A stretch of 14,455 nucleotides of DNA from CAIWHR01 sp040007035 (GTDB lineage Bacteria > Pseudomonadota > Gammaproteobacteria > Burkholderiales > Casimicrobiaceae). The notes under the pieces were generated by a model that saw only the letters and a program-made list of their open reading frames with translations, did not search any database and was not told where the DNA came from. Each line of letters starts with the position of its first letter. Position 1 is the first letter of the stretch. The stretch spans positions 1-14,455 of the forward strand of contig JBDTVU010000084.1 in the NCBI GenBank assembly GCA_040007035.1, given 5' to 3'. Below are positions 6,797 through 12,938 of this stretch, piece by piece. The translations under genes were made by a program, and so were the position numbers.

Positions 6797-7627
6797 CTAG
6801 TTGCGCGCTGCGCCGACGTGCCGGCCCGCGAACCGGTACGCGCCCTTGGCCCACTCGATGAACGGGTAGGCGACCGCGTCACGCAGGTTGTTGCCGTCGC
6901 CGCCGGACTTCAAGCCAGTGAACTCCGGGAACGCGTCGGGGTGATGATAGGTGCCGAACACGCGGTCCCACAGCGGGAAGAAGGCCGAGAAGTTGCGGTT
7001 CATGAATTCCGGAGTGTGGTGATAGCGGTGGAACTGCGGCCCCGAGATCCACCGGCCCACCGGACCCAGCCGCACCCGCAGGTTGGCATGGATCCAGTAG
7101 CCCCACAGCGTGAAAATCGTCCACACCCAGCCGACCGTCACCGGCTTGAATTCGAACAGCAGCGTCATCGGCAGCAGCACCACGAAGATCCGGAACAGGT
7201 CCTCGGTGAAGTGGATCCGATGCACCGTGGTCACGTTGAGCCACTGCTCCTGGTGGTGGAAACGGTGCTGGACCCACAGCCAGCGCGACCGGTGCTGCGC
7301 GCGGTGCCACCAATAGTAGAAAAAGTCGTAGACGAGGAAAAAGGCGAGGCCCTGGCCGAGCGACCCGGCGATTCCGTCCTGGAACCGCACCGGGATCATC
7401 AGTCCGAGGTGCTCGCGCGCCGGCGCCAGCACCTGCGAGAGCACGGGTTCGAGCAGCGTCGTCATGAAAAGGTAGATGAGCGCGGCGACGAGATTGAATC
7501 CCAGCGCGCGCAGCGACCGTTTGCGGGTCGCGGGCAGCAGGAATTCCAGCGGCAGCGCGATCGCGAACACGATCGTGGGGAACGCGAGCTGCGGCAGGAA
7601 AACGTCGGTGAGCCAGGCGGTCGTCAT
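6797..7627 (-). CDS. Sterol desaturase / fatty acid hydroxylase superfamily membrane protein
   Basis: The 276-residue protein has several hydrophobic segments (about 12-32, 42-62, 90-107, 143-160 and 164-181) and the eight-histidine pattern of membrane di-iron oxygenases: HRAQH (108-112, HX3H), HRFHH (121-125, HX2HH) and HRYHH (200-204, HX2HH), with further histidines at 136, 139, 180, 228 and 229. Such enzymes hydroxylate or desaturate lipids at the membrane using O2 and an electron donor. The histidines are intact, so it should be active; the substrate (fatty acyl chain, sterol-like or other lipid) cannot be told. It sits between ctpA and the MoeB-like gene, which are often direct neighbours in Betaproteobacteria, and has a near-consensus promoter of its own. 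The ATG at 7627 is preceded by no obvious Shine-Dalgarno site; with the promoter below the leader would be only about 24 bases. Confidence 0.92.
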   Translation of the reverse strand: MTTAWLTDVFLPQLAFPTIVFAIALPLEFLLPATRKRSLRALGFNLVAALIYLFMTTLLEPVLSQVLAPAREHLGLMIPVRFQDGIAGSLGQGLAFFLVYDFFYYWWHRAQHRSRWLWVQHRFHHQEQWLNVTTVHRIHFTEDLFRIFVVLLPMTLLFEFKPVTVGWVWTIFTLWGYWIHANLRVRLGPVGRWISGPQFHRYHHTPEFMNRNFSAFFPLWDRVFGTYHHPDAFPEFTGLKSGGDGNNLRDAVAYPFIEWAKGAYRFAGRHVGAARN

Positions 7628-7639
7628 CGGGAAAGCGGT

Positions 7640-7652
7640 GGCACGGCGTGCC
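7640..7652. promoter_or_regulatory. Operator-like palindrome at the predicted transcription start of the desaturase operon
   Basis: GGCACG-G-CGTGCC is a perfect 6-1-6 inverted repeat. It lies just downstream of the candidate -10 (7658-7663), over the expected +1 position and 12 bases before the ATG. This is a typical repressor position, but short GC-only palindromes arise by chance in DNA of this composition. Confidence 0.3.
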
Positions 7653-7657
7653 GCGCT

Positions 7658-7686
7658 ACGTTAGGGCGCAGGGTCGCGGGTGTCAA
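7658..7686 (-). promoter_or_regulatory. Sigma-70-type promoter for the desaturase-moeB-DUF4864 operon
   Basis: On the minus strand a perfect -35 hexamer TTGACA (7681-7686) is separated by exactly 17 bases from TAACGT (7658-7663), which keeps the first, second and last bases of the -10 consensus. Transcription would start near 7651, about 24 bases before the desaturase ATG. It lies just after the ctpA terminator, as needed to restart transcription. Confidence 0.6.
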
Positions 7687-7726
7687 CGCCAATGCTGCCG
7701 CTGTGACGCGTCGCGCCCCCATCAAA

Positions 7727-7757
7727 CGCAAACGCCCGGCCGGGCCGGGCGTTTGCG
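7727..7757 (-). terminator. Intrinsic terminator downstream of ctpA
   Basis: CGCAAACGCCCGG (7727-7739) and CCGGGCGTTTGCG (7745-7757) form a perfect 13-bp stem with a five-base loop, starting 20 bases after the ctpA stop. On the minus strand the stem is followed by TTTGAT, a short U-rich run. The flanking AACGC/GCGTT can add further pairing. Confidence 0.8.
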
Positions 7758-7777
7758 CGTTGCATCGCGGTTGTGGG

Positions 7778-9193
7778 CTACTGCGGCTTCGCCTGCGCCG
7801 ACAGCGACTTCGTCGACGTGATGACCGGCAGGCCCTTCAACTGGTTCATCGCCTGCGTCAACTGGAAATCGTCGGCAGCGCCGAACTCGAATCGCGGCGG
7901 GGATGGCTCGGCAGCGATCGCGCGATCCTTCGCTGCGTCCGCCGCCTTGTCCTTTGCCACGGCGTCGGCCTTCGCTTTCGTCACATCGCCCTTCGCCGGC
8001 GTTTCCAGATGCCGCTCGAGGTTGGCTTCGCGGATCCGGATGCTGGTGTCGCGGCCGTCGTCGACGTAGATGTCGGGCTCGATGCCTTTCGCCTGGATCG
8101 AGCGGCCCGACGGCGTGTAGTAGCGCGCCGTCGTCAGCTTGAGCCCGGCGGTGTTCGACAGCGGCAGGATCGTCTGCACCGAGCCCTTGCCGAACGTCTG
8201 GTTGCCCATCACCGTCGCCCGCTTGTGGTCCTGCAGCGCGCCGGCGACGATCTCCGACGCCGACGCCGTCGCACCGTCGACCAGCACGACCATCGGCACC
8301 TTCTTCACGCCGGCGGGCAGGTCCTTGAGGTAGTCCTCGCCGCGGCGCGAGTAGTCGTCCTTGCGCGCGGACAGGCGCATCCGCGAGTCCGGCGTGCGAC
8401 CGTCGGTGTAGACCACGAGCGCGTCGCGCGGCAGGAACGCGGCGGCGACGGCGACCGACTGGTTGAGCAGGCCGCCCGGATCGGTGCGCACGTCGAGCAC
8501 GAGACCCTTTAGCTCGCCCTGCTTGTAGAGGTCCTTCAGCGCCTTGGCGAGGTCCTCGCCGGTGCGCTCCTGGAAGTTGCGGACGCGGACATAGCCGTAG
8601 CCCGGCTCGATCGTCTTCGCCCTCACGCTCTTGACGTTGATTTCCTCGCGGGTCAGCGCGAACGCGATCGGCTGCTCGACGTCCTTGCGCACGATCGTCA
8701 GCACGACCTCGGTGCCGGGCTTGCCGCGCATCCTCTCGACCGCCTTCGACAGCGGCAGGCCGCGGGTGGCGGTGTCGTCGATCTTGACGATGAAATCACC
8801 CGACTTGATCCCGGCGCGGAACGCGGGCGTGTCCTCGATCGGCGAGATGACCTTGACGATGCCGTCCTCGACCCCGACCTCGATGCCGAGGCCGCCGAAC
8901 TTGCCCTGCGTCTGGACCTGGATGTCCTTGAACGCCTCGGCGTCGAGGAAGTCCGAGTGCGGGTCGAGCCCGTGGACCATCCCGTTGATCGCTTCCTTGA
9001 TCAGCTTCTCGTCGGACACCGGCTCGACGTAGTCGCTCTTGATCTTGCCGAAGACCGCGGACAGGAGCTGCAGATCCTCGTACGGGATCGGCAGCTTCGC
9101 CTCGCGCTGCGCGACGGCGGAGAAGTTGAGCGACAGCAGCACGCCCAGCACCGCGCCCAGTCCGATCAGTCCCGCCTTTTTCCAGTTGCCCAT
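7778..9193 (-). CDS. ctpA: C-terminal processing protease CtpA (S41 family peptidase)
   Basis: The 471-residue precursor has an N-terminal hydrophobic stretch (residues 7-28, ending ...FSAVAQ) that acts as a signal peptide or anchor, so the protease works in the periplasm. A helical segment (36-80, with GMVHGLDPHSDFLD) precedes a PDZ domain (about 95-170, GGLGIEVG...AFRAGIKSGDFIVKID) that binds substrate C-termini. The S41 catalytic core follows: LVLDVRTDPGGLL (231-243), the catalytic-serine block GATASASEIVAGAL (307-320) and the catalytic lysine in TFGKGSVQ (K336). Residues 398-432 form a charged Ala/Lys/Asp-rich linker before a short C-terminal segment. Family members degrade or trim envelope proteins, including cell-wall hydrolases. 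The ATG at 9193 is supported by GAGGA six bases upstream. A terminator follows the gene, separating it from the desaturase operon. Confidence 0.96.
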   Translation of the reverse strand: MGNWKKAGLIGLGAVLGVLLSLNFSAVAQREAKLPIPYEDLQLLSAVFGKIKSDYVEPVSDEKLIKEAINGMVHGLDPHSDFLDAEAFKDIQVQTQGKFGGLGIEVGVEDGIVKVISPIEDTPAFRAGIKSGDFIVKIDDTATRGLPLSKAVERMRGKPGTEVVLTIVRKDVEQPIAFALTREEINVKSVRAKTIEPGYGYVRVRNFQERTGEDLAKALKDLYKQGELKGLVLDVRTDPGGLLNQSVAVAAAFLPRDALVVYTDGRTPDSRMRLSARKDDYSRRGEDYLKDLPAGVKKVPMVVLVDGATASASEIVAGALQDHKRATVMGNQTFGKGSVQTILPLSNTAGLKLTTARYYTPSGRSIQAKGIEPDIYVDDGRDTSIRIREANLERHLETPAKGDVTKAKADAVAKDKAADAAKDRAIAAEPSPPRFEFGAADDFQLTQAMNQLKGLPVITSTKSLSAQAKPQ

Positions 9194-9199
9194 CGTGCG

Positions 9200-9204
9200 T
9201 CCTC
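9200..9204 (-). promoter_or_regulatory. Ribosome binding site of ctpA
   Basis: GAGGA on the minus strand lies six bases before the ATG at 9193. It decides this start over upstream in-frame starts that would prepend an implausible Arg/Gly-rich stretch ahead of the signal sequence. Confidence 0.7.
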
Positions 9205-9260
9205 GCTCTGCCGACCCGGGGAGGCAACGTTCACCACCGTCCCCTGCCGACCGGAAAATC

Positions 9261-9266
9261 AGTATA
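9261..9266 (-). promoter_or_regulatory. Candidate -10 element of ctpA
   Basis: TATACT on the minus strand differs from the -10 consensus at one position and lies 67 bases before the ctpA start, next to an AT-rich island (GATTTT). No good -35 hexamer is seen at the usual spacing. Confidence 0.4.
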
Positions 9267-9501
9267 CGCCGCCACCTCGACTGCCCGGTTGCGCCGCCGG
9301 TCGGGGCCGGGCCCACGCCGGTACGCCGCGGCCGCCGTCCCGACGCCGCGAAGTAGAGTCTGATCTCCGGCGACCACGCAAGTTCCCCGCAAGGGAGCAG
9401 TTGCCGCCGCGCCGGCTGCCGGCCGGAGCATTCTCTGCCAGACAACGATTGCGCGGTCAGTAAGCGATCACTTTATCGCGTAGACGCCGCGGTGCGCCGG
9501 G

Positions 9502-11061
9502 TCAGCCAAGAACGACCAGCGATCGGCCCGTCATTTCCGGCGGCTGAGGCACGCCCATCATCGCCAGCAGCGTCGGTGCGATGTCCTGCAGCGCCCCGCC
9601 GCCGCGCAGCGTCGCCTTCCGGCCGACGTAGACGCAGGGGACGACGTTGAGCGTGTGGGCGGTGTGCGGCTGGCCCGTCGTGTCGTCGTACATTTTCTCC
9701 GCGTTGCCGTGGTCGGCGGTGATCAGCACCTCGCCGCCGGCGGCCCTCGCGGCGTCGACGACGCGGCCGATGCAGGCGTCGAGCGTCTCGATCGCCTTCG
9801 TCGCCGCGTCGAGGTTGCCGGTGTGGCCGACCATGTCGCCGTTCGCGTAGTTGCAGACGATCGCGTCGAACCGGCCGCCGTTGATCGCCGCGACCAGCTT
9901 GTCGGTCACCTCGAACGCGCTCATCTCGGGCTTGAGGTCATAGGTGGCGACCTTGGGCGAGGGCACGAGGATCCGCTCCTCGCCCGGGTACGTCGCCTCG
10001 ACGCCGCCGCTGAAGAAGTAGGTGACGTGCGCGTACTTCTCCGTCTCCGCGATCCGCAGTTGCGTCAGGCCGAGCTTCGCCACGTACTCGCCGAAGCCGT
10101 TCGCCACCGACTGCGCGCCGAACGCGACGGGCAGGCGCACGAACTCGTCGCCGTAATGGGTGAGGCAGACGTAACGCGCGAGCTTCGGCACGCGGTCGCG
10201 CGGGAAGCCGGAAAACGCGGGGTCGGTCAGCGCGCGCGTCAGCTCGCGGGTGCGGTCGGCACGGAAGTTCATGAACACGACGACGTCGCCGTCGGCCATC
10301 GTCGTCGGTCGGCCGGCAGCGTCGAGGACGGCCGTCGCATGGACGAACTCGTCGGTCTCGCCGCGGGCGTAGGCGGCATCGAGCGCGGCCTGCGGCGTGG
10401 CGGCCGAATGCGCCGCGCGACCGTCGACGACGAGGTCGTACGCCGCCTTCACCCGCTCCCAGCGCTGGTCGCGGTCCATCGCGTAATAGCGGCCGACGAT
10501 CGACGCGATCCGCGCGCCGGGATGCCGGGCGCAGACGCCTTCCATGTACGCGAGCGACGCTGCGGCGCTCTTCGGCGGCGTGTCGCGGCCGTCGAGAAAC
10601 GCCTGGACGGCGACGCGCGGGACGCCACCGTCGGCGGCCAGCGCCACCATCGCCGCGATCTGCCGCTCGTGGCTATGGACGCCGCCCGGGGAGAGCAGCC
10701 CGAACACGTGCAGCGTCGCGCCGCCGGCCGCAGCCAGGACGACGGCGGCCTGCAGCACCGGGTTGCGGGCAAACTCGCCGGTGGCGATCGCGTGGTCGAT
10801 CCGGGTGTAATCCTGGTAGACGACGCGCCCGGCGCCGATGTTCAAATGCCCCACCTCGGAGTTGCCCATCTGTCCCTCGGGCAGGCCGACGCGGAGTTCG
10901 GAGGCGTCGATGGTCGTGTGAGGGCAGGTCGCGAGGAGGCGGTCCCAGTTCGGCTTGCGGGCGCGGGCGATCGCGTTGTCGGGCGCGGCGGGGCGCTCGC
11001 CGACGCCGTCGAGGATCAGCAGCACGACCGGGCGGACGGCAGGGTGGACGGAGGCGGTCAT
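9502..11061 (-). CDS. gpmI: 2,3-bisphosphoglycerate-independent phosphoglycerate mutase (GpmI)
   Basis: The 519-residue enzyme interconverts 3- and 2-phosphoglycerate in glycolysis/gluconeogenesis in the cytoplasm. It belongs to the alkaline-phosphatase superfamily and uses two Mn(II) ions. Visible motifs: metal ligand in LILDGVGERP (D18), catalytic serine in MGNSEVGHLNIGAGR (S68), DGRDTPP, NFRADRTRELTRA, the CNYANGDMVGHTGN metal site, and ITADHGNAEKM near the C-terminus. Length is typical (about 510-520). The start at 11061 (MTASVHPAVRP) is preferred over the in-frame ATG at 11127, whose 22 extra residues are not part of the family and would run over the divergent promoter region. It is divergent from the rhodanese-grxC-secB-gpsA run, as in E. 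coli. Confidence 0.97.
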   Translation of the reverse strand: MTASVHPAVRPVVLLILDGVGERPAAPDNAIARARKPNWDRLLATCPHTTIDASELRVGLPEGQMGNSEVGHLNIGAGRVVYQDYTRIDHAIATGEFARNPVLQAAVVLAAAGGATLHVFGLLSPGGVHSHERQIAAMVALAADGGVPRVAVQAFLDGRDTPPKSAAASLAYMEGVCARHPGARIASIVGRYYAMDRDQRWERVKAAYDLVVDGRAAHSAATPQAALDAAYARGETDEFVHATAVLDAAGRPTTMADGDVVVFMNFRADRTRELTRALTDPAFSGFPRDRVPKLARYVCLTHYGDEFVRLPVAFGAQSVANGFGEYVAKLGLTQLRIAETEKYAHVTYFFSGGVEATYPGEERILVPSPKVATYDLKPEMSAFEVTDKLVAAINGGRFDAIVCNYANGDMVGHTGNLDAATKAIETLDACIGRVVDAARAAGGEVLITADHGNAEKMYDDTTGQPHTAHTLNVVPCVYVGRKATLRGGGALQDIAPTLLAMMGVPQPPEMTGRSLVVLG

Positions 11062-11125
11062 CGTTTCGTGGGTGCGGCGGTCGGAGGTCGTTGCGGGGAG
11101 CGGGCCGATGCGGCAGTGCGCTATC

Positions 11126-11131
11126 ATTTTA
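11126..11131 (-). promoter_or_regulatory. Candidate -10 element of gpmI in the divergent gpmI/rhodanese region
   Basis: On the minus strand GGTAAAAT contains TAAAAT (11126-11131), a one-mismatch -10 hexamer 64 bases before the gpmI start. The same AT-rich patch read on the + strand gives TATCAT (11122-11127), a possible -10 for the rhodanese gene. Neither has a convincing -35. Confidence 0.35.
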
Positions 11132-11159
11132 CCTTTTGCCGACCGGCGCCCCGTCGACC

Positions 11160-11570
11160 ATGAACTTCATTCAGACCAACTGGCTGCTGCTCCTCGTGAT
11201 GTTCGCCTCCGGCGCGATGCTGCTGTGGCCGATGATCCAGCGCCGGTACGGACCGGCTAAGGACGTCGGCACGCTCAACGCGATCCAGCTCATCAACCGC
11301 CAGAACGCGCTGGTGCTCGACGTGCGCGAGACCGCCGAGTACGACGGTGGCCATCTGCCCAACGCCGTCCACATCCCGCTGTCGCAGCTTGCCAGCCGCG
11401 GCGGCGAGCTGGCCAAGCACACCGCGCGGCCCGTCGTCGCCTGCTGCGCGACGGGCAATCGCAGCCGGATGGCGGTCAACGCGCTGGCGAAGCTCGGCTT
11501 CACCGAGATCTACAACCTGCAGGGCGGCTACCGCGGCTGGAAGGACGCCGGGCTGCCGACGGAGAAATGA
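11160..11570 (+). CDS. Membrane-anchored single-domain rhodanese (YibN-like)
   Basis: The 136-residue protein begins with an uncleaved-looking membrane helix (residues about 7-25, NWLLLLVMFASGAMLLWPM) followed by a single rhodanese domain facing the cytoplasm (inferred from RR after the helix). Domain signposts are LVLDVRETAEYDGGHLPNAVHIPLSQL (51-77) and the active-site loop C-A-T-G-N-R-S (catalytic Cys96, residues 96-102). The preceding residue is also cysteine (Cys95). Such proteins transfer sulfane sulfur to thiol acceptors; the natural partner is unknown. It is the first gene of a block equivalent to E. coli yibN-grxC-secB-gpsA. The start at 11160 is set by the conserved N-terminal helix; no Shine-Dalgarno site is seen. 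The TGA is followed after one base by the grxC start. Confidence 0.9.
   Translation: MNFIQTNWLLLLVMFASGAMLLWPMIQRRYGPAKDVGTLNAIQLINRQNALVLDVRETAEYDGGHLPNAVHIPLSQLASRGGELAKHTARPVVACCATGNRSRMAVNALAKLGFTEIYNLQGGYRGWKDAGLPTEK
11561..11565 (+). promoter_or_regulatory. Ribosome binding site of grxC, deciding a GTG start
   Basis: GGAGA, inside the last codons of the rhodanese gene, is six bases before GTG at 11572. An ATG at 11567 is in another frame, and the next in-frame ATG (11593) would remove the first strand of the glutaredoxin fold. Confidence 0.6.
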
Positions 11571-11571
11571 C

Positions 11572-11844
11572 GTGGCGGTGCCCGCGATCACGATGTACGC
11601 GACCGGCTACTGCCCGTTCTGCGTCCAGGCCGAGCGCCTGCTGAAGGCGCGCGGCGTCGCCGACATCCTCAAGGTCCGCGTCGACCTCGAGCCGGGACTG
11701 CGCGAGGCGATGATGGCGAAGACCGGCCGCCGGACCGTGCCCCAGATCTACATCGGCGACGTCCACGTGGGCGGCTACGATGACCTCGTCGAACTCGACC
11801 ACGCCGGCAAGCTGCGCCCGCTCTTGGCCGGCGAGCCGGCCTGA
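11572..11844 (+). CDS. grxC: Glutaredoxin 3 (GrxC)
   Basis: The 90-residue protein is a dithiol glutaredoxin, using glutathione to reduce protein disulfides and mixed disulfides in the cytoplasm. The first strand (AITMYATGY) leads to the active site CPFC (residues 14-17). The cis-proline motif TVPQIYIG (55-62) and the glutathione-binding GGYDDL (67-72) follow. Size and order match GrxC. The start is the GTG at 11572, one base after the rhodanese stop and with GGAGA six bases upstream, so translation is likely coupled to the rhodanese gene. GTG at 11578 is a less likely alternative. secB follows after 61 bases. Confidence 0.95.
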   Translation: MAVPAITMYATGYCPFCVQAERLLKARGVADILKVRVDLEPGLREAMMAKTGRRTVPQIYIGDVHVGGYDDLVELDHAGKLRPLLAGEPA

Positions 11845-11872
11845 CGGGTCGCCGGCGCCGCCCCGGCTGGGG

Positions 11873-11878
11873 TAAAAT
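11873..11878 (+). promoter_or_regulatory. Candidate -10 element of secB
   Basis: TAAAAT in the island GGGGTAAAATTG lies 27 bases before the secB ATG, in a 61-base gap inside an otherwise tight run of genes. It suggests an internal promoter for secB and downstream genes. No -35 consensus is seen at 17 bases. Confidence 0.4.
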
Positions 11879-11893
11879 TGCCTGTTTCCCTCC

Positions 11894-11899
11894 GAAGGA
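11894..11899 (+). promoter_or_regulatory. Ribosome binding site of secB
   Basis: GAAGGA is six bases before the ATG at 11906. It is the clearest Shine-Dalgarno site in this operon and confirms the secB start. Confidence 0.7.
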
Positions 11900-11905
11900 T
11901 GCCCC

Positions 11906-12385
11906 ATGGCTGACACGCTACCGAACGCCGGCAACGGCGAAGCCGGCGCCGCCGCGTTTTCGATCGAGAAGATCTACGTCAAGGATCTCTCGCTCGAGAA
12001 CCCGGGCGCCCCGCAGTCGTTCACCATCCAGGAGCCGCCGCAGATCGAGATCGGCTTGCGCACGCGCGGCGAGCAGATCGAGCAGGACGTCTACGAGTGC
12101 GTGCTGACCGTCACGCTGACCGCGAAATCCGGCGACCGGACGATGTTCCTGGTCGAGGCCGCGCAGGCGGGAATCTTCACGATCCGCGGCGTGCCGCCCG
12201 AGCATCTGCAGCCGGTGATCGCGATCAACTGCCCGACGGTGCTGTTCCCGTACATCCGCGAAACGCTGGCCGACGCCGTCGGCCGGGCCGGGTTTCCGCC
12301 GGTCCACCTGGCGCCGATCAACTTCGAGGCGTTGTACCAGCAGCAGCTCGCGCAGGCGCAGCAGCCGGCCGTCGCCGCGAACTGA
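11906..12385 (+). CDS. secB: Protein-export chaperone SecB
   Basis: The 159-residue protein is the cytoplasmic chaperone that keeps preproteins unfolded and passes them to SecA for export. Family landmarks are FSIEKIYVKDLSLENPGAP (residues 19-37), the beta-strand VYECVLTVTLTAK, FLVEAAQAGIFTIRG, LQPVIAINCPTVLFPYIRETLADAVGRAGFPPVHLAPINFEALY and a Gln/Ala-rich C-terminal tail involved in SecA contact. It normally works as a tetramer. Length and motif order are normal. The start at 11906 has a good ribosome binding site. It sits between grxC and an SH3-domain gene and near gpsA, a neighbourhood shared with E. coli and many Betaproteobacteria. Confidence 0.98.
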   Translation: MADTLPNAGNGEAGAAAFSIEKIYVKDLSLENPGAPQSFTIQEPPQIEIGLRTRGEQIEQDVYECVLTVTLTAKSGDRTMFLVEAAQAGIFTIRGVPPEHLQPVIAINCPTVLFPYIRETLADAVGRAGFPPVHLAPINFEALYQQQLAQAQQPAVAAN

Positions 12386-12400
12386 CCGGCGCCCGGCGCG

Positions 12401-12895
12401 ATGACCCGACGGGCGCATTCGCAGCCGGGGATGCGGGCGACGGCGGCGCTCGCGGGCGCCGTGCTGGCGTTGGCGGCCGCCGCGGCGCAGGCGACCGACT
12501 TCCGCGTCACGGCCGCACCGGCAACCGTGCTGTACGACGCGCCGTCGGCGAAGGCGAAGCCGCTCTACGTGCTGGGCCGCGACACGCCGCTCGAAATCAT
12601 CGTGCCGCTCGAAGGCTGGATCAAGGTCCGCGATGTCGGCGGCACGATCGGCTGGGTCGAGAAAGCGGGATTGGGCGACAGGCGTACGCTCGTCGTCCGC
12701 GTGCCGCTCGCCGAGATCCGCGCCAACCCGGACGACGCCGCGCCGCTGACATTTCGCGCCGAGCAGGGCGTGCTGCTCGACATGGCCGAGACCGCAACGT
12801 CCGCCGCGACCACCGCATCGCCCGGATGGGTGAAGGTGCGGCACCGCGACGGGCAGGTCGGGTTCGTCCGCATCGCGCAGGTGTTCGGCCTCTGA
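12401..12895 (+). CDS. Exported protein with two bacterial SH3-like repeats
   Basis: The 164-residue product has a hydrophobic N-terminal segment (residues 11-30, MRATAALAGAVLALAAAAAQ) ending near AQA-TD, a likely signal peptide, so it is periplasmic. The mature part shows two related SH3-like halves: residues about 34-90 with EGWIKVRDVGGTIGWVEK and about 98-164 with PGWVKVRHRDGQVGFVRIAQ. Bacterial SH3 domains often bind peptidoglycan or proteins; the actual ligand is unknown. Proteins of this kind between secB and gpsA are common in Betaproteobacteria. The ATG at 12401 gives the longest form; an ATG at 12431 (residue 11) leaves a more compact signal peptide, and neither has a strong ribosome binding site. 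gpsA starts 43 bases after the stop. Confidence 0.85.
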   Translation: MTRRAHSQPGMRATAALAGAVLALAAAAAQATDFRVTAAPATVLYDAPSAKAKPLYVLGRDTPLEIIVPLEGWIKVRDVGGTIGWVEKAGLGDRRTLVVRVPLAEIRANPDDAAPLTFRAEQGVLLDMAETATSAATTASPGWVKVRHRDGQVGFVRIAQVFGL

Positions 12896-12938
12896 GCGCC
12901 GCGCGCGGCGGCGTCGGCCGCCGTCGGCCACCATCGCG

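Larger units (their letters stand above)
9194..9501. other. 308-base intergenic region between gpmI and ctpA, without a recognisable gene
   Basis: No reading frame here looks like a real protein in any of the six frames. The ctpA-proximal part carries a plausible -10 (9261-9266) and a ribosome binding site (9200-9204). The gpmI-proximal part (about 9440-9480) is less GC-rich and has only a short GCGAT/ATCGC hairpin (9464-9479). Related bacteria often have an EnvC/M23-peptidase gene at this place; I see no remnant of it. Confidence 0.6.

Noticed and set aside
9231..9431. Short minus-strand open frame in the gpmI-ctpA gap as a possible small protein or EnvC remnant.
   Set aside because: It has no ribosome binding site, no resemblance to the EnvC/M23 C-terminal region, and a composition like noncoding GC-rich DNA.
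9464..9479. GCGAT/ATCGC hairpin just downstream of gpmI as a terminator.
   Set aside because: The stem is only five base pairs and there is no U-tract.
12907..12922. GGCGGC-GTCG-GCCGCC stem-loop between the SH3 gene and gpsA as a terminator or attenuator.
   Set aside because: It has no U-tract, is inside an apparent operon, and short GC-only hairpins are expected by chance here.
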